Of a stretch of 64,000 nucleotides of DNA, positions 41,900 through 53,800 are shown piece after piece (the stretch's first letter is position 1; the number at the start of each line of letters is the position of its first letter). The position numbers and the translations under genes are program-made. The notes under the pieces were generated by a model that had not been told where the DNA came from, did no database searches, and worked only from the letters and a program-made list of their open reading frames with translations. The stretch comes from Tribonema minus. Lineage: Eukaryota > Sar > Xanthophyceae > Tribonematales > Tribonemataceae. Location: positions 124,001 to 188,000 of the forward strand of contig JAFCMP010000510.1 of the NCBI GenBank assembly GCA_017506865.1, read 5' to 3'.

Positions 41900-43222
41900 C
41901 AGGCGCTGTAACGGCAGCGTAAAAAAGGTCAAGGTGGGAGAGAGTAGGAGGCGCCTACAAAGCAAGTGACAGTCGCCAGCAGCAATCCGAGCAAGTAGGA
42001 CAACCCGCGGGATCCGAGAGGCGAGCCAGGTAAGACCTTGCAGCATAGAAAGCCCCAGCCGCTGCCGTGAGAACACGAAGCTTGCAACTGCTCTGTCCCA
42101 TTTGCATTGCCACTGGATCAGAACTACACCGTCAGAGGGAGGTACTTTCGCACGGTGGGCCACCAGAGACTGCAGCAGCGTTGTACCAGGCGGCCGATCT
42201 GCCCGCACCTTCGCTTCCACATTAATGCCAGCCGCGAATGCTGTTCGTGATGGTTTTGTCAGCAGTGTTCCTGCTGCCGCTGGTGTCGGAGCATGTGAGG
42301 TTGTTTCTGCTGTGCTTGCGATGGACAAGAGCTGTGATGCAAAGGTGCGGCAGCAGTTTTAAGCGATCATGTCTTCAGAATGTTGGCTGCCCGTAGATGC
42401 TGCCCCTTCATCATCCGGCTGCTGCTGGAGGTCGATGGCACTTGGCTGCCCTGTTGTTGTGTACAACGGACAACAATGGCTGTGACGGTATAGACGCAGA
42501 GTTACAGCAGCCGTTCTGTTTCGTCCACCAAGTCCGTGTCCCGCAATGCTGGCAGCGCGCATGCTGGTTTGTCGACACTGCTGCCGCTGCAGCTGCCGCT
42601 GCCGCCGCCTGATTCGAGCATGATGGCTTCTCGCTAGCACCGCTACCGCCGCCACCGCTTTTCGAAGTACGCAGAAAGCTGATTGGCTGAGCTTGCTGCA
42701 CCGCCTGCAATGGCGCAACCTCTGCTTTGCTATAGATCCGTCGCCGACAATGCCCTGACGCATTGCGACCGATACCTGTCAAGGCTCAAAATCACTTTCA
42801 ATAAGTTTGGCTGGGAACAGAGGCACACGTGGCCCACCCCGGTTGGGAATCCGTTGGGGGTTTCAACAGCGATGTGACCGTTACCGGAGCCAAAGACCAC
42901 TGCTGCCAGCATGTGAATATGTGATTACGTCTGTGGCTTGAACGAGCTATGTCAGCTCGTGCACTCTTGTTCGTCAAACCGCTTGCGCAATTTGCGCATG
43001 AAGGCGTGGTGCGCACGTTGAGTTGTGTAAACATCGTCACGTGGCAGCAGCTTGGAGGCCCAGAACATCCGACTGTCCCCCTTTTCTGTTGTTGCTTTTA
43101 CTTCAGTGAGGGCTCTGCCCTGCAGGTAGGAAAGCTTGCTGCTACATTAGGCGACACGAGTTTTGTGAGCGCGATCTAAACAAACAACTTCCTCCTGCTT
43201 TGCTGGTCAGGCTGGTGGTGCC
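41900..43222. other. Unassigned stretch, 41.9-43.2 kb
   Basis: Overlapping moderate-length frames on both strands (for example 42102-42362 plus, 41846-42328 minus, 42359-42763 minus) have balanced composition, but they conflict with each other. I could not choose a strand. The last 200 bases should hold the promoter and leader of the gene at 43223. Confidence 0.4.
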
Positions 43223-44170
43223 ATGGACCAGGAGGAGCTTCGCAGCCTAATACAGGCGCTTGCACCAGGCGATGCCTCCCTCAGCGCAGCAGCCACGCTC
43301 AAACTCTTTGAGTTCGTTGAGGCTAACGCGGAACACATCGATCCAAGACATGGGTGGCAACCGATATCAGACGCCATGAATGAAGTGGACCGGGACGTTG
43401 CACGGAGGGTCATGCAAATCTTGCCAAGCCCGCCCCACCGCAGAGTGGGCTGCAGCATCCTGCGGCTAATGCTAGATGGTTGCAGCACAGAGAGCCTGGC
43501 AACCTTCGCACGAGGCATGGTCGACGACGACAAGGCTCGAGCGGTCCTCGCCTCAACAGTGTCGCAGGTTGGGGACCCTCTACGGCTCATCGCCGATCAG
43601 AAAACACTGCGCGTGCTGGTGGGCCGCTTGTCGAGCGGCAGCATGTGGGCCCCGCTGTGGCTCATGTCTCAGGCCACCTCCCCTGCCGGCACGCCCGCAC
43701 CGGAGCTTCAAGCGGTACCAGCGCCGCTTAGCAACACCCCCCCCTCCGCCGTTGCGACTGTAGAGTCTCAGCGTGCATCTCCAACCGCTATCAAGGCTGT
43801 TGCTGCTGCTCCTGCTGCTGCTGCTGCTGCGTCCACAAGCCAGCTCACGCCAGTTGCAATTCCAGTCGAGGTTGTGGCGTCTTCTACGCCTGCTGCAGAA
43901 GCGAAAGCGGAGCCATCCAGCACAGCACCTTATGTCTGCAAGGAGGAGCCAGAGGGCAAAGCGGTGCCCCATTTGGTGATGCTGTTCCACTCCATCGCGC
44001 GCGCCGAGATGCTCGGCGCTGAGCAGCGCGTGGGAATCCTGCAGCAGATGTCAACAGGTAAAGCCTTGGACAGGGACTGGCCCTCGCTCGCAGCGCCGGT
44101 CCGGGCGCTGCTGGAGAGCGAGCTCAGTGCGGAGCACAAAATATTGCTCATTGGGCACCTAGGGGGGTGA
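43223..44170 (+). CDS. Intronless gene for a 315-residue protein of unknown function
   Basis: Single frame from ATG (context GTGCCATGG) to TGA. The N-terminal 150 residues are well-ordered helical sequence (MDQEELRSLIQALAPGDA, AATLKLFEFVEANAEHIDP, MNEVDRDVARRVMQILP, GCSILRLMLDGCSTESLATF, DDKARAVLASTVSQVGDP). A linker of about 90 residues, rich in Ala, Pro, Ser and Thr with a poly-Ala run, follows. The C-terminal 80 residues are again helical (VPHLVMLFHSIARAEMLGAE, GLEU-poor but acidic/basic amphipathic). Two helical domains joined by a disordered linker resemble a scaffold or regulatory protein. No catalytic motif and no signal or membrane segment is visible. The start fits the strong ATG context and an acceptor-like CAG 14 bases upstream, so a 5' leader intron is possible. 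Confidence 0.72.
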   Translation: MDQEELRSLIQALAPGDASLSAAATLKLFEFVEANAEHIDPRHGWQPISDAMNEVDRDVARRVMQILPSPPHRRVGCSILRLMLDGCSTESLATFARGMVDDDKARAVLASTVSQVGDPLRLIADQKTLRVLVGRLSSGSMWAPLWLMSQATSPAGTPAPELQAVPAPLSNTPPSAVATVESQRASPTAIKAVAAAPAAAAAASTSQLTPVAIPVEVVASSTPAAEAKAEPSSTAPYVCKEEPEGKAVPHLVMLFHSIARAEMLGAEQRVGILQQMSTGKALDRDWPSLAAPVRALLESELSAEHKILLIGHLGG

Positions 44171-45908
44171 ATAGCAAGGGTAGCGCAAAGCTGCTGATAC
44201 TAGTACTAAGCCGTCTGGTGCTCCTTCAGCACATGGTCCTTCTTGATTTTCACTAGGAGGTGAGGTGCTAAATATGCGTGCCATTTGGCATGTGCAGGCG
44301 CGAAAGGACGCATGTACTGCAGCACAGTATACGCTCTCGACATACCATGATGGCTGTCTCGTGCACACTCAGAGATGGCGATGGGGAGTATATATCTACA
44401 GCCGTCACAAGGGCAACGCCTTCAACTGATGACGCATGCAAACTTAGTATATAGTACAGTTACGCGTTCTGGTCAGCTTCGGTGCACCCTGGCGGTGGCG
44501 TCAGGCTAGCAGTAGCGCAGATGTGCCTGACTCGAGTTGGCACTGCACTGCTACGCTAATGATAAAACCAACGGAGTAAAGCTGTCTGTGCCACTCAGAT
44601 CTCTGCCGTGTTCTTGTTCTCCCTGACTCGCAGTGCACTTTGGTGGACCATGCTCCAAGAAGACTCATTGCTGCTACTGCTGCCACTGCTGCTGTGATAG
44701 GCCCGTCTGCGTCGGCACTTGTCCAAATGAGAACATGATGGCCTTGCGCGCACCATCTGCCATTCCAAGGGCCAGCTGAAGGGCAGCGACATGAGACAGT
44801 AGGCTGGGCAGCACAGCAACACTGCGCATGCTCACGTGCCCCATGTGCGATCGAGTGCGACTGATATACGCCCGCAAAATGTGACATGTCAAACGCAGAA
44901 GGCATATATCATCCGCAGCAGGTGCTGCACTGTTGCTGCCCCTCATAAGACTAGTGTTCAGGTCTGACAATGTCACACATGGTGTGCAAGGTTTGCAGCT
45001 GTCGAAAGCACGCCTGCAGCCTTACCTAGCCATCAACCCTCCGATTGCAATAATGCAATGATACCACTAGCAAGCAGGAAAGTGTACAATCGACTGCAGT
45101 GCTGGCCTGCCCCTGCTGTTCGCGCGCGCGATTGGTTCGGTGTGCTTCCTGTTACGAGCCTCGTCCTGGCCTCTGCTGCTGTTTGATGCATCCCTTTGAA
45201 TGGGTTTGATCACACTGGCGAGATTACAGGACAGAGGTTGCAGGTGTAAGATGGGAGGGTTGTAGGAGCAGAAGTAGAAATAGACCATCACAAGCTAGGA
45301 GCGCCAGCTCTAGTTATATCTGGCAGATCTCGGCAGGACACAAACCTGCAATCTTCAGCTTCGGAGACTGAAACTCTATGTCGTACAGGAAGCCATGTCA
45401 TGGTGTACCTGGGCGCACACACCCGTACGCCTGACCATCTCTAGCGGCAAACATTGACGCTGGACCTATCGTCGACGGCATAAATGTCACTCGGCTACTC
45501 TATCGGCTTTATAACGCTGATTCAGTGCAGGCATTCATGTGTGCTGCTATAGGAGAGACATATGACCCGAGACGGCGCATAAAGTCATGTTAAAAATGCT
45601 GATTGTAAGAGCAGGGCCTGTATGTAAACAAAGCCCCTGCGTAGAATGTCGCAACTCAGATGCTGAATGCAACGGCGGTCCTGTTGATATGATATCGCTA
45701 GAATGTATCCCCCATGACATGTGCTGGAAGGCACCAAATGGTCAATGTCATGACCTACGGACGCTGCTGCAAGTATACCAACGTGATCCGCTCGGGGTAC
45801 TGCCAGACAGGAGCGCGCCTCTCCCATTTGCACTGCTCAATCACATGTTGCGCTGATAGAGCATGTGCGTTGCACATACACTCATGTTGCATTGATTGCA
45901 AAACTTAC
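44171..45908. other. Stretch with unresolved exons
   Basis: It holds the 3' flank of the 315-residue gene and presumably the downstream exons of the minus-strand ELM2-like gene. A minus-strand frame at 44674-44976 (VLPSLLSHVAALQLALGMAD) could be one, but its phase was not proven. A cysteine-rich plus-strand frame at 45587-45856 is discussed under rejected items. Confidence 0.4.
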
Positions 45909-46451
45909 TTGTTCAAAAAGCTGATGTTGATCCTCGTCTTCTGGATCCCTGTGGGTTGTCAAGCTGTGGTACTGCAGCTTTGCAGCTGCCAGCATGATTC
46001 TGGGCGAAGCAACCATGTCGGGACGGTCACGAAACGCGTCGGACCTGAGCCGCTGCAATGCCGTGTCGAAATGGTAAGCAGAGGTCTGCAGGGCTTGCAG
46101 CGCCACTTCCTCAGTGAAGTGGCCTATTGTATCGCTCCTCTCCACAACTTTGGTGAAGCCATACCAGTCAATGGCAGCCACACCCTCATGTACGGAGATG
46201 ATTCGTCCCCACTGCAGGCCGCCCGCGTCCTTGAACTGCACCACCTGCAGAACGCAAAGGGCATTATGCCTTGTCAGGTTTTCACTTCTTGATATGTGCA
46301 TGACGCACTATACCAGCACATTACTCACCATGTCAGGGTGCAGAATCTCATCGCGCTTCGCCACCTCCAAGAACCTGTTGACATCTGCCTCCGCCAACGT
46401 CGTCCCCCCCCATATCAAGTCTGGAGTAGATGCACTGCCACCAGCCTCCAT
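45909..46451 (-). CDS. ELM2-like chromatin-associated protein, N-terminal two exons
   Basis: Exon 1 is 46451-46329 (ATG, 41 codons, donor GACATG|GTGAGT). Exon 2 is 46244-45909 (112 codons, donor GAACAA|GTAAGT). Both are phase 0. Exon 1 contains LIWGGTTLAEADVNRFLEVA and exon 2 contains FTEEVALQALQTSAYHFDTA followed by LQRLRSD. These match the two conserved halves of ELM2 domains (LxWxxxxLxExEVxxFLxxA, and EExALxxLxxxxYxxxxALxxL). Between them lies an insert of about 55 residues including GRIISVHEGVAAIDWYGF. ELM2 proteins recruit histone deacetylases, usually with a SANT domain after ELM2; no SANT exon was identified, so later exons at lower coordinates are missing from this model. The ELM2 reading rests on motif recall. 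Confidence 0.55.
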
Positions 46452-46660
46452 AGTGCTTTATTTACTTGCGCTTGAGGGGCGGAAACCCGACGAGAATAGC
46501 AAAATATGCAAGTCGTGTACACATGTGTTATTAATAAAAAGTACACATGTGCTGTGCCAAACGTGCAACACATGCGCTATCTACACTATCAAATGGTCAC
46601 TGACTGCCAAGTCAACTCTAGATTGGCTTCCCGGACGCGCTGTACATTACTTACTTCCGC
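46452..46660. promoter_or_regulatory. Short divergent promoter region with a direct repeat
   Basis: Only 209 bp separate the ELM2-like ATG from the next plus-strand ATG. A direct repeat, TTACTT(G/C)CGCTTGAGGGGCG + GAAACCC, lies at about 46460-46488 and 46646-46676, the second overlapping the plus-strand start. GTACACATGTG occurs twice (46516, 46540). Confidence 0.5.
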
Positions 46661-47368
46661 TTGAGGGGCGGAAACCCTACTAAAAATGCGACGCGCTGTA
46701 CTAACATTATCCCTAACCCTAACCCTAAGTACAGTGCGCCCGCCCCGGAGCTGCCGGGTAGGTATTCGCACGTCGTTCCGGAAGGCCTGCAGCGCCGGCG
46801 TGCGGCGCGGCAGAGGCTGCGCCCGCGCACAGCAGGCCGCGTATCCCAGAGCATGCTCGAGAGCGGACGCCTGGTGAGCGATGTTGCATTCTCGTCTAAT
46901 GAGTATGGCGGCGCGCTGCTAAGCATCACGCCTGGAACACTTGCGGCCAATGCTGTGATGACACTCAGCACATTCGATGTGCTGCTGCAGCCGACGACTG
47001 CAGTGACACTACATGATGGTGGCGTAGATGTGCAGTCATACATAACCACACAGGGTCTTGCAGTAGACAGCGATGACGTGTCGGCGCACCTCACCTCCAT
47101 CGACGCCAATATTGCAGCACTCAACGTCACCACGGGTGTCACAGGGTTGGTTGATGCATTGCAGACAGCAGCTGCTGCCGGAGGTGGCATTTCGAGCCTG
47201 ATGCCCAAAATGGCGGGGTATGAGGTGCTGCCTGACTTTGAGGTGCCGGACGAGTTCAACAACATTTTTGACCCAGACCTCATGAGCTATGCCGTGGCAA
47301 ACACCACATTTGAGCCCGCTGGTTCATGGATCAATGCGCTTGCAATCTTAAGCATGCAACAGAGTTAG
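46661..47368 (+). CDS. Protein of unknown function, up to 235 residues
   Basis: Open from ATG 46661 to TAG. The first 24 codons run through a direct-repeat copy and a CCCTAA run (46709-46729, translating as NPNPK), so the true start may lie further in. MLESGRLVSDVAFSSNEYGG (from 46850) and an acceptor-like CTAAG|TACAG at 46730 are alternatives. The body is balanced and coding-like, with beta-rich, Thr/Ala/Val-rich sequence (AVMTLSTFDVLLQPTTAVTL, DVSAHLTSIDANIAALNVTT) and an acidic C-terminal part (PDFEVPDEFNNIFDPDLMSY). No catalytic motif or membrane helix stands out. It resembles a fibre or adhesion-type segment in composition only. Tail-to-tail with the large membrane-protein gene. Confidence 0.6.
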   Translation: MRGGNPTKNATRCTNIIPNPNPKYSAPAPELPGRYSHVVPEGLQRRRAARQRLRPRTAGRVSQSMLESGRLVSDVAFSSNEYGGALLSITPGTLAANAVMTLSTFDVLLQPTTAVTLHDGGVDVQSYITTQGLAVDSDDVSAHLTSIDANIAALNVTTGVTGLVDALQTAAAAGGGISSLMPKMAGYEVLPDFEVPDEFNNIFDPDLMSYAVANTTFEPAGSWINALAILSMQQS

Positions 47369-47828
47369 GGCGCGAAGGATGAGACGGCCCACATCTCGCT
47401 GCAGCACCGTCCATATTGATAAACCACACAAGCACTTCACATTATTGTTTCATTTGTTGCCGCACGTCATGGCGCGGCGCTTGTAGTTGAGCACTGAAGC
47501 AGCGGCAGCTGTAGATGGGGGGGCGGGGGGTGCCCTTGGCCAGCACTGCCTGCAGTGTGTGGGGCCCCTTCTCAGCTGAGCACTGGGGCGCGCCTGATGA
47601 TCACTGCCACATGGCGCAGTGGCGGGGCGGTGTTGCCGAGGCTTGCGGTGGCGGTTAGCTCTTGTGGTTGAGCACTGCAGCAGCAGCAGCCCTGCGCGAC
47701 TGCGCTTGGCGAGCACTGCCCCTATGGCACAAGCCCCCGTCACGGCGCGGTCATCGGGCACGATGTCGCCGAGTCTCCGAGTCGCGGTGGCGGCTCTTGG
47801 TGGTTGAGCACTGCTGCAGCGCTGCTCA
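47369..47828 (-). repeat. Copies of the last exon edge of the membrane-protein gene, downstream of its stop
   Basis: CG(C/G)GGT(C/G)(A/G)TCGGGCA(C/T)GATGTCGCCGAG blocks, followed by a (G/C)C(A/G)GGTGGCG-type piece, occur near 47610-47640 and 47742-47785. These lie beyond the stop at 47829-47831, so the copying also affected the 3' flank or an alternative last intron. GTTGAGCACTGC(A/T)GCAGC words surround them. Confidence 0.7.
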
Positions 47829-50800
47829 CTGCTAATGCAGGGCGCGGTGGTCGGGCATGATGTCGCCGAGCCGCAGGTGGCGCACGAACTGCGGCACCAG
47901 CTGCGCGTCGTCGCACCTGAGCGGTGCGCACGCACAAAAAAAAAATAGCGGAAAAAAATTAACAGCGGCGGGGCACTGTTGAGCAGCAGCAGTAGCGGCA
48001 TAATTCGATTCATGTCGCACCTGAGCGGTGCGCACGCACGCACACAGAAAAAAAAGGCGGTGGGGTACTCTTGAGCAGCAGCAGCAGCGGTGGCATAATC
48101 TTTTTCATATCGTCGCACCAGGGCGCTGCGCACCAACACGAAAAGAGAGCGGCAGGGCGCCGACTTTGTGAGCAGCGGGACAATTTGCAGCATCATGGTT
48201 GCACAACCTGACGCTTGTTGTGACTTGATGGCCATGAGCTACATTGACTAGAGCCTGCGCGCATGAGGCAGAGGTTGCGCACGGCGGCGCCACGCTGCGC
48301 GTCGCTGTACCTCAGCGGTGTGCACGCGCAAAGAAGTAGGACGCACTGTCATGGGCAGCGGCACACAACTGTTACCCTCATGTTTGCTCCCGGGCGTTGT
48401 CAAGACACCGCATCTTTGTACCTGAGCGATGTTGTACAGACATGATGACCGGACCCTAACTCGGACCGTCACCATAAGCAATCCCTAACCATCACTGCAG
48501 CGGGATGCATTGCAACATGAGAACACCTGGTAGCATTGGACACCCCGAGGCGCGTCATAACTTCTTTTCCCAGAGCAATGTCTCCTAGCTCAAGCCCGCG
48601 TGCACGCTTGAGGCAGAAAGCGCGCCCGGCGGGGTGCCACGAGGCGAGACATGCTGCTACGCAGTCATCTGAGGTACATCTGATTTAACAAATTGCATTG
48701 GGAGGCTGCTGCGGGGGTGGTGTTGCTCGGTGTCAGTGTGACGTCAGGATGAAACTGAAACTGAAGCTGAACTTGACGCACCTGCACGTAACTGCTACCT
48801 CACGCGCGCCCTCATTGCACGCCAGCTCAGTGTAGAAGGCGAACAGCGCCACACACGAGGTTCAGCTGAGGCGGCATCCAACTGCAGCACGCACTGCAAC
48901 TGCCCTACGCGCGTTCAAGCTGATTAAGAGGCAATGTCAATTTGCAAAGCAATGTCAAGAGGAAGATGCAGTTGACTCACCTGCACGCGACCGCCACCTC
49001 GTGCGTGCCCTCGTCGCACACCAGCTCAATGTAGAAGGTGCGCGGCAGCACACACCAGGTTCAGCTGAAGTGAAAGCCAACGAGAAGCTGCACGCAACTG
49101 CCCCCCGCGTGCAAGCTACATTGAATTTGAAAGGCAATGTCAAGTTGAAGTTGGTGGAACATACCTGCAGGCAACCGCCACCTCGCGCGAGCCCTCGTCG
49201 CACACCAGCTCGATGTAGAAGGCGCATGGCGGCGCCGCAGGGACGGGCTGCTGCGTCCGCGTCAGCGCACCGGCGCACGCGTACACCTGACAACGCGCGG
49301 AAGCGGATGCAGGGCAGCAGCGCCGCGCATCAGACATCAGCTTCTGGCGATGCAAGAGAAGTTCGTGCTTGATGGTTGCGCCAACGACGGGTGCCTGCGT
49401 AGGCAGCAGCGCAGCGCGGCCCTGCTGCTGCTGCGGCCGCGTCAGCGCCCCGGCGCACGCGTACACCTGGAACGCGCAGCACAAATTGCAGGGCAGCAGC
49501 GCCGTGCATCAGACGTTAACTTCTGCCGATTCGACCGAAGTTCGTGCGTAATGGTTGCGCCAACGATGGATGCCTGCGCAGGCGGCGGCAGCGGCGCGGC
49601 GCGGCGCTGCTGCTGCTGTGGCTGCGAGCGCCCCGGCGCACGTGCGCACCTGGAAACGCGCAGCACCGACCGCAGGGCAGCAGCGACGTGCATCAGACGT
49701 GCACTTCTGCCGGCGGTGAGCATCGCGCATCCTCATCCGTGATCATGCATACTGGAGGACGGATATTTTGCGCTGTCAATGGGTGCTGGCGCAGTGCGCC
49801 ACTGCTGCTGCGGCCACGTCGGCACTCCAGCGGGAGCACTTGTGTCTGGAGCGTGTGGCATGGGCCGCAGGGCCGCAGCTGCAGCAGCGCTCACCGGATG
49901 ACGCGCCTTCGCGCAGGTCTTCCATGAGAGTAAATTGCAGTGCTCAACAGTTCCGCTGAAGTCAAGGGCGCGCCTGCGTGGGCGCCGGGCCGGGCTGCGC
50001 AGCAGCGTGCCGTTGCGAGGCGCGTGCGATCACACTGCGAGCAATAGGGTTGGAGTAAGGGTTGGGTAACTGTTAGCGTTGAGGTTAGGGCCGGTGTGCG
50101 CATGCGCCATACAGAGGGGGGGCAAGGAGGGCTGGGGGGCACGCTGTATCACGCTGACCCGAAAGAGTCAGTGAGGCGTTCTCATTCTACGTTTTTAAAA
50201 CACTAGTCTTGACCGCAACGCCAACCCTCACCCAATCCTAACCGTTATCCTGCAAGATCGCCTTGGTCCGGCCATTGCCACTGCTGCTGGCGGCGAAGGC
50301 GAAGCGCTGGTGCCACTGATGCGCCGCAATGACGCCAACGAGGGCTCTAATCCCGCCCTTACTTATTCAACCCAATGTTATTCCAAACCCTCATACTGAT
50401 CTACTCCTAATGTCAGCAAAGGTGAATGCTTTGTTTAACCCTCATTTCGATCCCGGGCTGCCCTTAGTCAGGCCGTTGACGCTGCCGCTGGCAATGACGG
50501 CAACGCGCTGGTACCGCAAATGTGCCGCAATGACGCCCAGCGAGGCTGTAGCCCTCACTCTAATCTTAACCAACTCCTAACCATGCACGTATAGATGCTT
50601 TCCCTAACTTCAATCCTGAAACTTCAAGCTCACCTTGGTCAGTCCGTTGACGCTCCCGCTGGCGATGACGGCGAAGCGCTGGTGCCGAAGGTGCGCCGCA
50701 ATGACGCCAACGGGGGGCACCGCCCCCACTCGCACCCTGAAACTGCCGCACTCGTCCAGCCCATTCCACCGCCTGCAGTTGTGTTACGTTGGCAAAAGTT

Positions 50801-53800
50801 GTGTTACGTTGGCAGCAGAGGGTAGAAAGAGTGTTAGTCGGCAGCAGCGGGTAGGAAGAGCGTTGATAGTGTTGGGATGGGGGTTCGCGTCCCTGGCCCT
50901 GAGATAAGGGGTTGGGGTTAGGGTCTGGGTAGGGTTAGAGTCGTCAGCCATGCACTCATTTCTGCAATTGTGGCGGCCGTGCAGGCCAGCACACCGCCCG
51001 CGTGCTTATGCCATGACAATGATGCTGGAGGTACCTGCGGAAGGCGTCGGGGTCTATGACAAACTTCCCATCTAGCAGCAGCATCTGTTGGCGGCACATC
51101 ACATCACAGCACACTGCACAGTACACCACCCGAAGATTGCACTACACGATAATAATTGCAGGTGCCTGCGGAAGGCGTCGAGATCCATCACACACGTCCC
51201 ATCTCGCGACAGTATCCGCTGGTGGCACATCACTTCAAAGTATCGACAGTGTACAGTACACCACTGGCACCAGGACACTACATACTACCAGGCTAGCACA
51301 CCGTACCAATGCCGCGAGCAAAGGCAACAGAGGCAGCTGAAAGGTGACACACACAGTCCCTGTCTGATGAAAAGGAGTGATATTATATCGTAAGCATGAA
51401 AACTGGACTGTGCCAGCTCAGCATTGCTGAGTCATCGCGCTCCAAGATCTTGAACAGATCTGGAACAAATCTCAAACAAAACCACTAGGGAAAATGAAAC
51501 TTCAAGTGCACAACTTGAAGTGCAAACTGACTGCAAACCAAAACAGTGCTAATTTGAACACAACCCTAACCCTAACCTAACATCAACCCTACTCTAACCC
51601 TAACCCTCACCCGAACCCATGATACTGTTGTGTACCTGCGGAATGCATCAAACAACCAGCATCCATATATGCACTCACGCATCCAGTGTATGCGCCATGA
51701 GCTCCAGACTTCAACACGGTGCCAGGCTTGTTTTTATGAATACATAGTGCACAAATAGTGGTGCTGCACATATCATGGCATAGCAGTTGCCACTCCAAAC
51801 GGTAAGACTCAGGTGCATCACACCCAGTCACCAAACCAAGAGAGTGTGTGTCAGTCCATGCAATGCAGTGCATGCTCAACATACTAGGATCCAGCTCTAC
51901 AGGAATGTTCACCAAGCACCATGTGCGACCTCAGAAGTTAATCCCTGCAAAATGACTGTTTGTTTACAAACTCAGCCAATAAACGAAGTTCAAGTTCGAT
52001 TTTTTTTGCAATGTTCAACATCGGAAGTTTGCGGAAGTTCTGTTACGACCACAGCACGGACGCCACAAACCACCATAGCTGCAGAGGTCTCGCACAGCTG
52101 ATGATGACCGTAGCTTTACACTCATTACGCATACCATGCGTCGAGGAGGCGTTGTTGAACAGCAACGCAGGCTTGCGCTGGGAGGTCACTGCAGCTGATT
52201 GAATGGGCAAGTGAGCACAACTCACGACTAGTGCGTGCAGCTGTTGAGGTAATGCGATGTGAGTACCTTTAAATGTTTTGTCTAGCGCAGGAACGTGCGC
52301 AGCAACTCTGCGCAGCTCACACACCGCGGAACACGCCGAATAGCGGCGAAACAGGCATTATAATCCTGAGCGTATTACTGAATCGATACAACAATTATTA
52401 TAACGTATAGAAGTATATATATACTTGTAACGTATAACATACGTTATACGCAGTTGGCAACCCTAATCAGGATCCATGACGAACTTCCCATCTCGACGCA
52501 GCATCTGCTGATGGCATGTCACATCACAGTACCTACAGTGTACAATACGCCAGAAGAATATCATTTACATATAGCTATTTATAATATTTATGTTGTGTAC
52601 CTGCGGAAGGCGGCCGGGTCCATGACGAACTTCTGATCCAGCAGCAGCAGCATCTGCTGGTGACAGATCACATCGCGGCAGTACAGTGTACAGCACACCA
52701 CCAGGAAACCATATACCTCAAAGTATATCAATCATATTACTAAAATAATAATGTTGCTCACCTGCGGAAGGCGTCGGGATCCATGACGAACGTCTCATCG
52801 AGCAGCAGCAGCAGCAGCTCGTGACAGATCACATCACAGTACCTACAGTGTACAGTACACCACCAGGACACTACAGTACATGATGACACTGGTGTGTACC
52901 TGCGGAAGGCGTCGGGATCCATGACGAACTTCTCATCGAGCAGCAGCATGTGCTGGTGACGGCTGGCGCTGGGACCGCGCTTAGAACCGCGCCTGGAACC
53001 GTCCACGCCCGCCGTGAACGACTGGCTGTAGATGGCGTTGTGCGCGCTGCCGCCGCCGCCGTCGCTGCCCTGCGAGCCGCGCCTGTCGTCGGGGCCATGA
53101 CGGGGGTCCTGAGCGGTGATGACAAGCGTGGTGATGAGCAGCAGCCTTTAGAGGAGGTTGAGCATTCGTGAGTTCCTGGACGCGAAATGTCTGCAAGAGA
53201 GCGGCTTAGGGTTACAGGTCAGGGCTTGTTATAGGGTTAGGGCTAGGGGTAGGTTCAGGGTAATTACGAGCTGCGCCTGTCGTCGGAGCCGCGGCGCGGG
53301 TCCTGAGCGGTGATGACAAGCGCGGTTAACGGCAGTGGTGATGGTGACAAGCAGTGCGCTGCAGATGGGGTCGCTTCAGGTGAGGTCTCTTCAGATGAGG
53401 TTGAGCGCTGGTGCCCACGCTGGCGGCTCATGGCGCTGCACGTTTACGTGAACTTCACAAGGGGTGTGCAAGAGTGCGCGGGTCCTGAGCGGTGATGACA
53501 AGCGTGGTGATGAGCAGCGCACGTTAGGTTGAGCGCTGCATATGAAACTGCACGTTCTCGTGAGTTTCGGGGCGATAATAGTCTGTAAGAGAGCGGCTTA
53601 GGTTTTGAAGTGAAGGTAAGCGGTAGGGTTGGGGTTAGGGTAACCTCGAGGCGCGCCTGTCGTCGGAGCCATGGCGCGCTTCCTGAGCGGTGATTACAAG
53701 CGTGGCAGTGAGCAAATCTGTGGGTTTTCATGAGTTCCGGGACGCGAAGGTTTGCAAGAGAGCGGCTCAGGGTTAGGGGTTAGGGTGAGGGTTAGGTTTT

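Noticed and set aside
45587..45856. Cysteine-rich plus-strand frame with CIPHDMCW, resembling the CxxHDxC motif of secreted phospholipase A2
   Set aside because: Only a short motif match. It overlaps the expected extent of the minus-strand ELM2-like gene, and neither a signal peptide nor the calcium loop is visible.
52330..52470. Possible third hAT-type element ending in GGCAACCCTA at 52455-52464
   Set aside because: No matching left terminus or target duplication; only a palindromic AT-rich stretch is present.
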